DNA of 64,000 bases from Aldehydirespirator sp965203575. GTDB taxonomy: Bacteria > Actinomycetota > Acidimicrobiia > Acidimicrobiales > Aldehydirespiratoraceae. The translations under genes were made by a program, and so were the position numbers. The DNA is taken from NCBI GenBank assembly GCA_965203575.1, contig OZ241894.1, positions 3,286,001-3,350,000 on the forward strand, read 5' to 3'. The notes beneath the pieces were generated by a model. It made no database searches. It was not told the DNA's origin and saw only the letters and a program-made list of their open reading frames with translations. Positions 37,728 through 46,295 of this stretch are shown in pieces. Positions within the stretch are counted from its first letter, which is position 1; each line of letters starts with the position of its first letter.

Positions 37728-38162
37728 CTAACGGCGACCGAGGCCGCCCGCCTTAACCTCGACGCGCTCGGCGGCCCAGGGGATGGCCCGGAGGCGGGCG
37801 ATCGGAATCGGCGCACCCGATGTGATGCAGTAGCCGTAGGTGCCGTTCTCGATGCGCTCCAGGGCGGCATCGATCTGGCTCACGGTGTGGCGGGCTTGAC
37901 TCGACAGGGCGAGGTCGCGCTCGCGCTCGACCGCGACAGTGGTGCCCTCGCCCCCCTCTTCGTCGAACTGCACGTCGCCGGGCTCGCGCGTCGCCAGCAG
38001 CGACTCTGCTTCAGCCTGGTACTCCTCGGCTGAGTGCAGGTACTTGGCCCGCTCCTTGAGCAGCTTGCGGCGCATCTCGTCCAGGAACTTCTCGTTGAAG
38101 CGCGGCTTGGCAGCCTTCTTGGAGCCGGACCCGGCTGATTTCGTGCTCTTGGACTTGGCCAT
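37728..38162 (-). CDS. DksA/TraR-family protein with a degenerate zinc finger
   Basis: A 144-residue DksA-like protein, expected to act at the RNA polymerase secondary channel. A lysine-rich start (MAKSKSTKSAGSGSKKAAK) precedes a coiled-coil region (EKFLDEMRRKLLKERAKYL) and the DksA helix (TVSQIDAALERIENGTYGYC). The usual YGxCxxCGxxI...CxxC finger reads YGYCITSGAPIPIARL and ends ERVEV, so three of four cysteines are gone. The fold may be held without zinc, as in some actinobacterial members. It lies between lspA and divIVA on the same strand. Confidence 0.88.
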   Translation of the reverse strand: MAKSKSTKSAGSGSKKAAKPRFNEKFLDEMRRKLLKERAKYLHSAEEYQAEAESLLATREPGDVQFDEEGGEGTTVAVERERDLALSSQARHTVSQIDAALERIENGTYGYCITSGAPIPIARLRAIPWAAERVEVKAGGLGRR

Positions 38163-38180
38163 GTCGCTGCGGTCGGGCCG

Positions 38181-39434
38181 CTAGGACCCGGCCCCCTCGT
38201 CGTGGTCGAAGAAGGCGGCCATGGCGGCGTCCTTGTCGGGCAACGTCGCATCGCTGCTGACGACCTGCCGCAGTTGTTCGATGAACTCGTCGTCCTCCTC
38301 GGCATCCATGTCGAAGAGTTCCGGGCTGTCAACGCCGAAGGGCATGGTCGCCGGTCCGGCCGAAGCGGCCTCGTCGCCGTTGTGGGCATCGTCCCGTTCC
38401 CGGTGGGAGGCTCCGTTGCCGCCGGAAGAGGACTGCAAGCGGACCACATCCGGCGGGGTGTGGTCCTGCTCGGGTGTCTCGCGGTCGTCCGGTGGGTCGT
38501 ACCCGACCTCTTCGTCCCCTTTGTCCCACTCGACCACTGGCACCTCGGGCACGCTGTCTGGCACCTCGGGCACGCTGTCGGTGTCTGCTGCGTCGGTGGC
38601 CGGGACATCATCTAGGGCGTCTCCAGGCTCTTGGGTGGTCTCCCCCTCCGCCGGCAGGAACTCGAGGGCGGGCCCTCCGGGCGGTTCGGGATCGGCCGCG
38701 GCACCAGGATCGGTACCGGGCTCCACGTCTTGTTCGTCGTCGGCAGTCTCCGGCCGGCCGGCCCGATCCTCGGCAGCCTCGAGGCCCTCGGCTGCGTCAC
38801 CGTCGGCACTGTCTGCCGGCTCGAACTTCTCGACGAAGGATTGGAACGAGACCGCGAGGCTGCGGAGCATGTCCCGCTCATTGTCGAGCCTGGCCTGGAT
38901 CTCGGCCACGATCGACTCCAGGTCGCTCCTGGCCGTCTCGAGATCCTGTAGCTCCTCCTGGGCCTGTTCCCGTTCGGAGGCCAGTTCGGTCGCCGCCGTC
39001 CGCTTCGCCTCGGCGATGATGATCTGGCCGTTCTCCTCGGACTCCGACAGCATCCGGGCGGCGCGCTCCTCCGCGGAGCGCAGGCGCTCGTTAGCCGCCG
39101 TCTCGGCTTCGGAGACGGTCTTGGCGGCGCGCTCCTTGGCGGAATCGGTTATCGATTGCGCTTCGGATCGTGCCTCCGAAACGGCCGAGTCGGCGGTGCG
39201 CTGCGCCAGGACGAGCGTACGCAGCAGCGTCTCGCGGATCTCCGTGGCTCCCTCATCGTTGCCGTCCTGGGACTCGAACTGGGCCAAGCGACGCTCGAGT
39301 TCTGCGATCCGATCTCTGGCCTGAGCTGCCACGCGGTTGACCCTCTTGACGTAGTCGTCCACCTCTTCGTAGTCGTAGCCGCGCATCCGCTCGCGAAACT
39401 TGACCTCGGCGGCGAGGTCGCTGAGTGCGTTCAT
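38181..39434 (-). CDS. divIVA: DivIVA/Wag31 family polar growth or septum-site protein
   Basis: A 417-residue coiled-coil protein that marks negatively curved membrane at poles and septa. The N-terminal DivIVA domain reads LSDLAAEVKFRERMRGYDYE then EVDDYVKRVN. Long coiled coil from about 30 to 215. The C-terminal half (215-417) is acidic, proline-rich and low in complexity, with a repeated SVPEVP, and is longer than in mycobacterial Wag31. It sits at the usual place beside yggT and sepF downstream of the dcw cluster. Confidence 0.93.
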   Translation of the reverse strand: MNALSDLAAEVKFRERMRGYDYEEVDDYVKRVNRVAAQARDRIAELERRLAQFESQDGNDEGATEIRETLLRTLVLAQRTADSAVSEARSEAQSITDSAKERAAKTVSEAETAANERLRSAEERAARMLSESEENGQIIIAEAKRTAATELASEREQAQEELQDLETARSDLESIVAEIQARLDNERDMLRSLAVSFQSFVEKFEPADSADGDAAEGLEAAEDRAGRPETADDEQDVEPGTDPGAAADPEPPGGPALEFLPAEGETTQEPGDALDDVPATDAADTDSVPEVPDSVPEVPVVEWDKGDEEVGYDPPDDRETPEQDHTPPDVVRLQSSSGGNGASHRERDDAHNGDEAASAGPATMPFGVDSPELFDMDAEEDDEFIEQLRQVVSSDATLPDKDAAMAAFFDHDEGAGS

Positions 39435-39498
39435 GCGGGCGATGATGCCACGGGCACCATCTCGGTTGGTGGATACTCCGGCGGTTTCCGGCCGGCTG

Positions 39499-39768
39499 CT
39501 AGCAGATTCCTAACGCTCTGAGCATCCTCTGGAGAAAGAGGATCCCGAAGATCACGATCACCGGCGAGAAGTCGAGCGCCATGCCCCCGAACCGCGCCGC
39601 GGGCAGCATGCGGCGCACCGGCTTCATCACCGGGTCGGTCACCGTGTAGAGGAAGCCGGCGACGGTGGCCATCGCGCCGTTGGGGTTGAGGGGAAACCAA
39701 CTCAACAGCACGCGACCGAAGATCGCGAACAGGTACAGGGTCGGCAGCAGGCAGAGGATCCCGAGCAC
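39499..39768 (-). CDS. YggT-family membrane protein
   Basis: An 89-residue protein with two hydrophobic segments and the family pattern LYLFAIFGRVLLSWFP ... LYTVTDPVMKPVRRMLP. Homologues are always near sepF and divIVA in Actinobacteria and appear to act in osmotic or envelope processes, but the molecular role is not established. It starts 19 bases after sepF. Confidence 0.9.
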   Translation of the reverse strand: MLGILCLLPTLYLFAIFGRVLLSWFPLNPNGAMATVAGFLYTVTDPVMKPVRRMLPAARFGGMALDFSPVIVIFGILFLQRMLRALGIC

Positions 39769-39787
39769 GTGTTCTCCGCAGCTGTTG

Positions 39788-40345
39788 TCAGGTGCGCTTG
39801 CGACGGGCGGTACCCCGTGACACCTCCACGTCGGCAGGGGTCAGCAGGTACACCTGGTCGGCGACACGGTCCATCTTGCCGCCCATGGCGTAACAGAGGC
39901 CGCTGGAGAAGTCCACCAGGCGCCGCCGCAGGTCCCGGTCGACCGCTTGAAGGTTCACGATCACGGGCTGGCCCGACTTGAACCGGTCCCCGATCTCCTG
40001 AGCGTCGTTGAACGCGTCGGGAGAGACGGCGTGGGGCTTCATCGCCTTGGACGGCATCGAGTGCACGACTCGCACCGAACTGTCGGCGCCAGGATCGTCC
40101 ATCTGCCCCCCGTCCTCGGCCGATGCCAGGTTGATGGGTCGCACGGTCCGGCCCATCACGGCGCTGTCCGGGGCCGGCCCCGACGCCACCGACACTCCCG
40201 GCCCAGGGACCGCCTCGGCTCCGGCCGGATAGCGGCCCGGCACCGCGACCGAGGGTTGGGACGAGCGGATCGGGTCCTCGTAGCTCTCGTAGTGCTCGTC
40301 GGGCCCGAGCCCGAGGTAGATCATCGCCTTCTTTAGCATCGACAT
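39788..40345 (-). CDS. sepF: cell division protein SepF
   Basis: Membrane anchor for FtsZ, essential where FtsA is absent. From the ATG at 40345 it has 185 residues. The N-terminal amphipathic membrane helix reads MSMLKKAMIYLGLGPDE, then an acidic linker, then the SepF fold (VRVVHSMPSKAMKPHAVSP, then SGQPVIVNLQAVD, RRRLVDFSSGLCYAMGGKM and VYLLTPADVEVS). The longer upstream frame is not supported. Its presence with no ftsA in the cluster fits actinobacterial division. Confidence 0.95.
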   Translation of the reverse strand: MSMLKKAMIYLGLGPDEHYESYEDPIRSSQPSVAVPGRYPAGAEAVPGPGVSVASGPAPDSAVMGRTVRPINLASAEDGGQMDDPGADSSVRVVHSMPSKAMKPHAVSPDAFNDAQEIGDRFKSGQPVIVNLQAVDRDLRRRLVDFSSGLCYAMGGKMDRVADQVYLLTPADVEVSRGTARRKRT

Positions 40346-40406
40346 CGTCGCTCCTTGAGCAGACTGTAGCGCGTCGCGCCCGTCATCGATTCGGTGTTCG
40401 TGCGTG

Positions 40407-41090
40407 TCATTGTGGCACGCCTCGAATGCCGCGGCGGGGACGTTCGCCGAAGAGGCTCCTCCCGATTCGCACCATGGTCGCGCCCTCGGCCACGGCAACC
40501 TCAAGATCGTCGGTCATGCCCATCGAGCAGTGCGCTAGGCCCAGGGAGTCGACCATCCTTCGCAGCGACCTGAAGTTGCTCCGAGCCTCTTCGGGCGGCC
40601 CTAGCGGGCCGATGCCCATCAATCCCACCAAGTTCAGCCCGGCCTCGGCGGCTATCGAGGCCAGCCGCTCGGTCTCGGCGAGCGGGCAGCCCCCCTTGGT
40701 CCCCTCCCCGGAGATGTTCACCTGGATCATGACGTCCGCGCCCGGGGCGCGGCGGCCGATCTCGCGCGCCAGCTCGGGCCGGTCAAGCGTCTGCCACACG
40801 TCGACCCAGCCGGCCAGCATCTTGACCTTGTTGCGTTGGACCCGTCCGACGAAGTGGACCCGGGGCTTGGGCGCCGCGGTCACCTCGGCCAGCTTGGCCA
40901 CGCACTCCTGGGCGTAGTTCTCGCCGATGTCGCCGATCCCGCATGCGGACGCGGCGTCGATCGCCCATGAGCCGAGCGCCTTCGTGACCGCGATCACGGT
41001 GACGTCGTGGGTGCCCGCACTGGCGATGCGCGCTCTGAGAGCCTCGTAGCGCTCACCGACTGCGGCCGCGACCCCCGGCGGGGCGCTCAT
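40407..41090 (-). CDS. YggS/PLPBP family PLP homeostasis protein
   Basis: A 227-residue PLP-binding TIM-barrel protein, involved in vitamin B6 homeostasis rather than catalysis. The PLP lysine lies in VTVIAVTKALG, followed by IGENYAQE, HFVGRVQRNKVK, IQVNISGEGTKGG and the phosphate-binding SMGMTDDLEVAVAEGATMVRIG region (SMGMTDDLE shown). ATG at 41090 overlaps the pgeF stop as ATGA. Standard member of this neighbourhood between ftsZ and sepF. Confidence 0.95.
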   Translation of the reverse strand: MSAPPGVAAAVGERYEALRARIASAGTHDVTVIAVTKALGSWAIDAASACGIGDIGENYAQECVAKLAEVTAAPKPRVHFVGRVQRNKVKMLAGWVDVWQTLDRPELAREIGRRAPGADVMIQVNISGEGTKGGCPLAETERLASIAAEAGLNLVGLMGIGPLGPPEEARSNFRSLRRMVDSLGLAHCSMGMTDDLEVAVAEGATMVRIGRSLFGERPRRGIRGVPQ

Positions 41091-41797
41091 GCGTGCTCCA
41101 GCCGGACGGTGGTCGCCTGCCGGGCGCGCTCGCCGCGGACCCGGTGGGAGAAGAAGGACTCATGGGCCGTGTCGAATCCGAGGTCCTCCACGTCGCTTAC
41201 CCCGGCCGTGCCCAGCGCGCCCCGCACCGCCGCGACGAGATCGAGGGCGGGCGTGCCCCAGGACGTCACGCTGCCGACGTCACGGCGGGCCGCGCCGGTC
41301 ACCGCGGCCAGTTCCGCCGGGCCGAACTCATACGCCGAAGGTCTGATCAACGGGCCCACGACCGCTCGGAGAACGGTTCCGCCCGAACACGCCGGCAGGT
41401 TGCGCATGACCCGGACCACTTCTCCGAGGACACCGGCCACGATGCCCCGCCAGCCTGCGTGGGCTACACCCACCGCGCCGTTGCCCACCACCACGACAGG
41501 CGCGCAATCGGCCGTGTGCAGGGCGAGGACGGCCGCCGGCACCTCGGTCACCGCCCCGTCGGCCACGGATCCCGCGCCGCCGCCCGGCTCGGTCACGGCC
41601 ACGACCTCGGCGCCGTGGACCTGCCTGAGCCACGTCCACTGCCCGCCCATCAGGGCTTGGCGCCTGCGCTCGAGCCGGCTGTGATGGTCCGGGCTCAAGC
41701 TTCCGTTGAGGTCGCAGCGAAAGTCGCCGTCCGATCTCTGGGAGCAGCGGATCCGGGCGACCAGACCCTCACCCGCCGGGACCAGCCGCTCGATCAC
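41087..41797 (-). CDS. pgeF: peptidoglycan editing factor / laccase-domain protein PgeF
   Basis: Zinc-binding YfiH/YlmD-family protein of 236 residues. In E. coli the homologue removes wrongly incorporated L-serine from peptidoglycan precursors; others act on purine nucleosides. The metal and active-site segments are LRQVHGAEVVAV, LHTADCAPVVVVG and GVAHAGWRGIVAGV. Start is GTG at 41797. It lies between ftsZ and yggS, its usual actinobacterial position, and is coupled to yggS. Confidence 0.92.
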   Translation of the reverse strand: MIERLVPAGEGLVARIRCSQRSDGDFRCDLNGSLSPDHHSRLERRRQALMGGQWTWLRQVHGAEVVAVTEPGGGAGSVADGAVTEVPAAVLALHTADCAPVVVVGNGAVGVAHAGWRGIVAGVLGEVVRVMRNLPACSGGTVLRAVVGPLIRPSAYEFGPAELAAVTGAARRDVGSVTSWGTPALDLVAAVRGALGTAGVSDVEDLGFDTAHESFFSHRVRGERARQATTVRLEHA

Positions 41798-41846
41798 TTC
41801 ACGCCTGTCGTGAGCTATCGCTGGATGGTCGGCTCCACCGTTGAGC

Positions 41847-42971
41847 TCATCTCAGGAAGTCGGGAACATCGAACTCGTCGTTGAGGTCGACGCCGACCGG
41901 GGTGTGCGAGTCGCTGGTGGCGAAGACATCAGCGATCTGCATCCCCTCCCCCGAGCCGGCTCGCGTTCCCGGACGGTCCTCTCGCCGGGAGCGACGCTGG
42001 GCGGCGCTGCCCCCGTAGCTCTGCCGGTCGCTCTCGAAGCCCGCGGCTATCACGGTGATCCTGACCTCGTCCCCGAGAGCGTCGTCGATCACCGTTCCGA
42101 AGATGATGTTGGCGTCCTGGTGCGCCACCGATTGCACTACCTCGGCTGCTTCGTTCACTTCCATCAGGCCGAGGCTCGACGCGCCCGAGATATTGAGCAG
42201 CACTCCCTGCGACCGGTCGATTGAAGATTCGAGCAGCGGGCTGGAGATGGCGGCGCGTGCCGCGGCAACGGCCCGCCCCTCGCCGCTTGCGGATCCCATG
42301 CCCATCAGCGCGCTGCCGGCCTCGGTCAGCACGGTCCGGACGTCGGCGAAGTCCGTGTTGATGAGCCCGGGCGTGGTGATGAGGTTGGTGATCCCTCCCA
42401 CGCCCTGCATCAGGACCTCGTCGGCCATACGGAAGGCGTTGAGCATTGAGGTCTTCTCGTCGGCGATCGCGATCAGCCGATCGTTGGGGATGACGATCAG
42501 CGTGTCGACCTTCTCCTTGAGACGCTGGATGCCTTCGTCGGCCTGCGCCGATCGCCGGGCTCCCTCGAAGTTGAACGGCCGCGTCACCACTCCGATGGTG
42601 AGCGCGCCGGAACTCTTGGCCACCTCGGCCACCACGGGCGCTGCGCCGGTGCCGGTTCCGCCGCCCTTGCCGACGGTTATGAACACCATGTCCGATCCGT
42701 TGAGGGACTCGCGGATCTCGTCGATGTGCTCTTCGGCCGCCTGCTTGCCCACTTCGGGATTGCTGCCGGCACCCAGACCTCTCGTCAGGTTCTTGCCCAG
42801 GTCGATCCTGACGTCGGCGTCGCTCATGGCGAGGGCCTGCGCGTCGGTGTTGGCCGCGATGAACTCGACGCCCCGGAGGCCGGCGTCGATCATGCGGTTG
42901 ACGGCATTCACTCCGCCGCCGCCGACTCCTATCACCCTGATGACGGCGAGATAGTTGTGAGGATCGGCCAT
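41847..42971 (-). CDS. ftsZ: cell division protein FtsZ
   Basis: Tubulin-like GTPase that forms the division ring. The ATG at 42971 was chosen because AGGGAGGT lies 10 bases upstream; the in-frame GTG at 43004 would place that site inside the gene. The 374 residues include VGGGGVNAVNRM, the tubulin signature GKGGGTGTGAAPV, T7-loop NTDFADVR, and the C-terminal peptide DEFDVPDFLR that binds SepF and FtsW. It has its own spacer from ftsQ with tandem repeats. Confidence 0.98.
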   Translation of the reverse strand: MADPHNYLAVIRVIGVGGGGVNAVNRMIDAGLRGVEFIAANTDAQALAMSDADVRIDLGKNLTRGLGAGSNPEVGKQAAEEHIDEIRESLNGSDMVFITVGKGGGTGTGAAPVVAEVAKSSGALTIGVVTRPFNFEGARRSAQADEGIQRLKEKVDTLIVIPNDRLIAIADEKTSMLNAFRMADEVLMQGVGGITNLITTPGLINTDFADVRTVLTEAGSALMGMGSASGEGRAVAAARAAISSPLLESSIDRSQGVLLNISGASSLGLMEVNEAAEVVQSVAHQDANIIFGTVIDDALGDEVRITVIAAGFESDRQSYGGSAAQRRSRREDRPGTRAGSGEGMQIADVFATSDSHTPVGVDLNDEFDVPDFLR

Positions 42972-43030
42972 CGCTGCGTCAACCTCCCTGTATTGAACCT
43001 TCACTTCATCTTAGGGCCCACAACTGCGAT

Positions 43031-43122
43031 GACGGCGGGTCACCGCGGTGGATGCCGGGCCAGGGCCGGCAGGAGTGACGGCGGGTCAGGGCGGTGGATG
43101 CCGGGTCAGGGCCGGCAGGGAT
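43031..43122 (-). repeat. 46-bp tandem duplication of the ftsQ 3' end
   Basis: Two 46-bp units (43031-43076 and 43077-43122), each starting GACGGCGGGTCA in plus orientation; a third partial match begins at 43123 inside ftsQ. The ftsQ stop lies in the second unit. They fill most of the ftsQ-ftsZ spacer. Confidence 0.88.
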
Positions 43123-43933
43123 GATGGCGGGTCACGGTGGCGAGGTCGGGCATGGTCACGTCGATCGTGGTGATGCACTCCAGATCAGCGGTCGAGAGCA
43201 CGGCTCGCAGCGCACTGATCTTGTCGTCGATCAGGACGGGATCGCCCAGTACCGCGGTGGCGCCGCCGATCAGTTCCAGGCCTATCCGGTTCTGGCCCTC
43301 TCCGAGAGTGACAGTCCGCACCCAGGCGCGCAGATCGTCAGGCATGGCGGCGACGACGGCGAGCGCCCCGTCGGCGGACGTGTGGATGTCACCGAGTTGC
43401 CCGGAGAACGGCACCGACACATGGGGCACCGCAGCCAGCCGGGAGCCGGCGGTCGGATCGTTCCCGCCGGCCTGCGCATCCGGCCCGGCCGGCCTCGGCC
43501 CCCAGCCGATCGCGTATCCGTAGGCGTCGATCAGGGCCGTGCGGCCTCCGCTGGCAGGGACGACCGCGGCCGGCACGCGGGGATCCACCGCGATGCGCAC
43601 CGTGGCCGGCCAGTCCCTCCACACCCGGGCCGACCTCACCCAGGGCAACGCGGCGATGGACCTCTGCGCGTCGTCGACGTCGAGGAACACCATGGGCATC
43701 CCGACCGACAGCTGCGAACTCTCGAGGATCTCGGCCCGGTCGGCCGGATCGATGCCGGAGACCGCCATCCGGTCCACGTCCAGCAGCGGTGTGAGGCTGA
43801 CGCCCCAGGCGGCCGCGGCGGCCAGAATGACGCCCAGCGCCACTAGCAGGATCCGCAGGCGGCGGCGTCCCTCGGCGCGCAGGACGGCAACGCGGCGGGC
43901 CCTCATGCGCGGGTCAACGGTCACTGTGCTCAC
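43106..43933 (-). CDS. ftsQ: cell division protein FtsQ
   Basis: Bitopic divisome protein of 275 residues that links FtsW-FtsI to the ring. One membrane helix (30-48: LLVALGVILAAAAAWGV), then the POTRA domain (DVDRMAVSGIDPADRAEILE) and the FtsQ-type beta domain. The family's LPWVRSARVWRDWPATVRIAV motif is intact in part (PWVRSARVWRDWP). GTG at 43933 overlaps the murB stop as GTGA. The C-terminal codons lie within the first repeat-like unit of the tandem array. Confidence 0.94.
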   Translation of the reverse strand: MSTVTVDPRMRARRVAVLRAEGRRRLRILLVALGVILAAAAAWGVSLTPLLDVDRMAVSGIDPADRAEILESSQLSVGMPMVFLDVDDAQRSIAALPWVRSARVWRDWPATVRIAVDPRVPAAVVPASGGRTALIDAYGYAIGWGPRPAGPDAQAGGNDPTAGSRLAAVPHVSVPFSGQLGDIHTSADGALAVVAAMPDDLRAWVRTVTLGEGQNRIGLELIGGATAVLGDPVLIDDKISALRAVLSTADLECITTIDVTMPDLATVTRHHPCRP

Positions 43934-44889
43934 GGCAGCTCCCAGGGTTCGAAGCCCACGAGGTGGGTCTCCGCCGACAGCTCGATGCCGTGAGCGTCCC
44001 TGACGCGGCGGCGCACCTCGCGCATGACCTCGACTATGTCGGAGGCATGCCCTCCCTCGTCGGACTGGATGAAGTTGGCGTGCTTCGCCGATACCTCGGC
44101 CGTGCCGATCCGCAGGCCCTTCGCGCCGGCGGACTCGATGAGCTCACCGGCGGCCGCGTGCTCGGGATTGGTGAAGACCGACCCGGCGTTGCGCCCTCCC
44201 GGCTGGTTGGTCCGGCGCCAATGGACGATCTCGGTCAGTTCGGCTCTGGAGGCCTCCCAATCCCCGAACCTCAACTTCAGCCTTACTGAAGCGACGACCT
44301 GGTGGTCAACGAGGATGCTGGTGCGGTATCCGAGACGCAGATCGGCCGCGGTGCGGACGGTCGTGTCGCCGCGGTGAAGATCGACGACGACCGCGTCGAC
44401 GAGCGACTCGGACATGTCCGAGCCGTGCCCGCCCGCGTTCATCCTCACCGCTCCACCGACCGTGCCGGGCACGCCGACCGCCCACTCGAAGCCGGTCAGC
44501 CCGGCCTCAACCGAGGCGCGGGCGACGACCGGGAGCAGAGCGCCACCAGAAGCGCTGACGACCGGACCGTCGATCTCGAACCGTGTCAGCCGGGCGCCGA
44601 GGGCGATGGCCAGACCGTCGAAGCCGCGGTCGGACACCAGCAGGTTGGACCCTCGTCCCACGACCAGCACCGGGAGGGGTGGGGCGGTTCCCGCGAGGCC
44701 GGAGACGATGGCGGCCAGTGCTTCCAGTTGGGCGAGGTCGTTCACCGTGACGAAGAGGCGGGCCGGTCCGCCTACCCGGTAGGTGGTGTGGGAGGCCAGG
44801 CTGTAGTCCTTCTGTAGCGACGGCCCCAAGGCCGAGGAGGCCAGCCGCCGCTCGAGGTCGGCGAGCGCGTGCCGCACGGCTGCGCTCAT
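43930..44889 (-). CDS. murB: UDP-N-acetylenolpyruvoylglucosamine reductase MurB
   Basis: FAD enzyme that reduces UDP-GlcNAc-enolpyruvate to UDP-MurNAc. ATG at 44889 overlaps the murC stop as ATGA and gives 319 residues. The FAD-binding VGRGSNLLVSDRGFDGLAI and the catalytic GVPGTVGGAVRMNAGGHG, plus the serine region NAGSVFTNP and final E in SAETHLVGFEPW, are intact. The longer frame to 45519 is a shadow of murC. Confidence 0.95.
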   Translation of the reverse strand: MSAAVRHALADLERRLASSALGPSLQKDYSLASHTTYRVGGPARLFVTVNDLAQLEALAAIVSGLAGTAPPLPVLVVGRGSNLLVSDRGFDGLAIALGARLTRFEIDGPVVSASGGALLPVVARASVEAGLTGFEWAVGVPGTVGGAVRMNAGGHGSDMSESLVDAVVVDLHRGDTTVRTAADLRLGYRTSILVDHQVVASVRLKLRFGDWEASRAELTEIVHWRRTNQPGGRNAGSVFTNPEHAAAGELIESAGAKGLRIGTAEVSAKHANFIQSDEGGHASDIVEVMREVRRRVRDAHGIELSAETHLVGFEPWELP

Positions 44890-46295
44890 CCTCCGACCCC
44901 CTCCAGAGCGCCGGCCGCGTCGCGCGCCTCCAGGCGCTCGATCACTACGTCGGGTGTCGAGGTAAGGTCGCCGGCTCCGAGAGTCAGGCAAAGATCGCCG
45001 GGGCGCAGCCGGGCCTCCAGCCAGTCGGCGACCTCGTCGAGCCTCGGAAGCCAGGTCACCGACGACCACGGGTGTGCGTCCAGCACTGCGTCCAGGACGA
45101 TCTTCGAGGTCACACCGGGCCGAGGCGCCTCGCCCGACGGGTAGATCCCAGTGAGCACGAGATGGTCGGCCCCGACGAAGGAATCGGCGAAGTCTGAGCC
45201 GATGGAGGCGACGCGGCTGTACCGGTGGGGCTGGAACACGCACACCACCCTGCGCCAGTCGCCGGTCCGGGCCGCGGCGAGCGCGGCTGCGACCTCGCTG
45301 GGAAGGTGGGCGTAGTCGTCCACGAATGTGATGCCGGCGGCGTCGCCGCGGAACTCGAAGCGCCGAGCCACTCCGCCGAAACGGGCCAGCGCTCGGGCCG
45401 CATCGGCAAAGGATGAACCGGCCGTCAGGGCGGCCACGATCGCCGCGGTTGCATTCAGGGCGTTGTGCAGGCCCGGGGTCGGAAGCGTCACGAGTCCCAG
45501 TCGCGTCTCTTCGGACCACAACTCGAATTCACACGAGGGCATCTTCAGCGAGACGTCCACCATGCGGAAGTCGGCGCCGGGGTGAGTGCCGTACGTCGTC
45601 GCGCCGACGGCGGCACCCAGCCGGGCCGCGCCCGCGTCGTCGGCGCACACGATCCGGTGGCGGGACGAGGACAGGAACTGCTCGAAGGCCTCGGCCAGCG
45701 CAGCCGGCGAGTTCTGGTAGTTCTCGAGGTGGTCGGACTCGACGCTGGTCACCACGGCCACTTCGGGGTCGAGGGAAAGGAAGGTGTGGTCGTTCTCGTC
45801 TGCCTCGACCACGAACCACTCGCCGGAGTCCCACATGGCGCCGGTGCCGATCTCGTTGACATCACCGCCGATGATGAACGACGGGCTGAGACCGGCCTCC
45901 ACCAGCGCCAGGGCCAGCATCGAACTGGTCGTGGTCTTGCCGTGCGTGCCCGCCACCGCGATAGTCCGGCGGCTGGAGGCGATGGCGGGCAGGATCTCGC
46001 CGCGCCTCACCACCGGCACGCCGCGCTCCAGCGCGGCACGGACCTCCGGATTGCTGTCGCGGATGGCCGACGAGATGGCAACCAGGGCGGCGTCGCCGAT
46101 GTTGGCCGGATCGTGGCCGATGGCGACAGGCACACCCTCGGCGCGGAGCCTGGCCACCACCGGACCGTCGCGCAGGTCCGATCCCGTCACATGGTGGCCC
46201 ATGGACCGAAGCACCGACGCGATGGCGCCCATCCCGGCACCACCAGCGCCGATCACATGGATGGAGGTGGGAGTGGCGAGGTCCACCGAGCTCAT
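44886..46295 (-). CDS. murC: UDP-N-acetylmuramate--L-alanine ligase MurC
   Basis: ATP-dependent Mur ligase that adds the first residue of the stem peptide. Starts at the ATG at 46295 (ATGA overlap with murG), 469 residues. N-terminal Rossmann HVIGAGGAGMGAIASVL, P-loop AVAGTHGKTTTSSM, the VVEADENDHTFL metal loop and FQPHRYSRV typical of MurC. Confidence 0.95.
   Translation of the reverse strand: MSSVDLATPTSIHVIGAGGAGMGAIASVLRSMGHHVTGSDLRDGPVVARLRAEGVPVAIGHDPANIGDAALVAISSAIRDSNPEVRAALERGVPVVRRGEILPAIASSRRTIAVAGTHGKTTTSSMLALALVEAGLSPSFIIGGDVNEIGTGAMWDSGEWFVVEADENDHTFLSLDPEVAVVTSVESDHLENYQNSPAALAEAFEQFLSSSRHRIVCADDAGAARLGAAVGATTYGTHPGADFRMVDVSLKMPSCEFELWSEETRLGLVTLPTPGLHNALNATAAIVAALTAGSSFADAARALARFGGVARRFEFRGDAAGITFVDDYAHLPSEVAAALAAARTGDWRRVVCVFQPHRYSRVASIGSDFADSFVGADHLVLTGIYPSGEAPRPGVTSKIVLDAVLDAHPWSSVTWLPRLDEVADWLEARLRPGDLCLTLGAGDLTSTPDVVIERLEARDAAGALEGVGG

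Noticed and set aside
43948..43962. GGGTTCGAAGCCC resembling a tRNA T-arm
   Set aside because: It lies inside murB coding sequence and no acceptor or anticodon stem can be formed around it.
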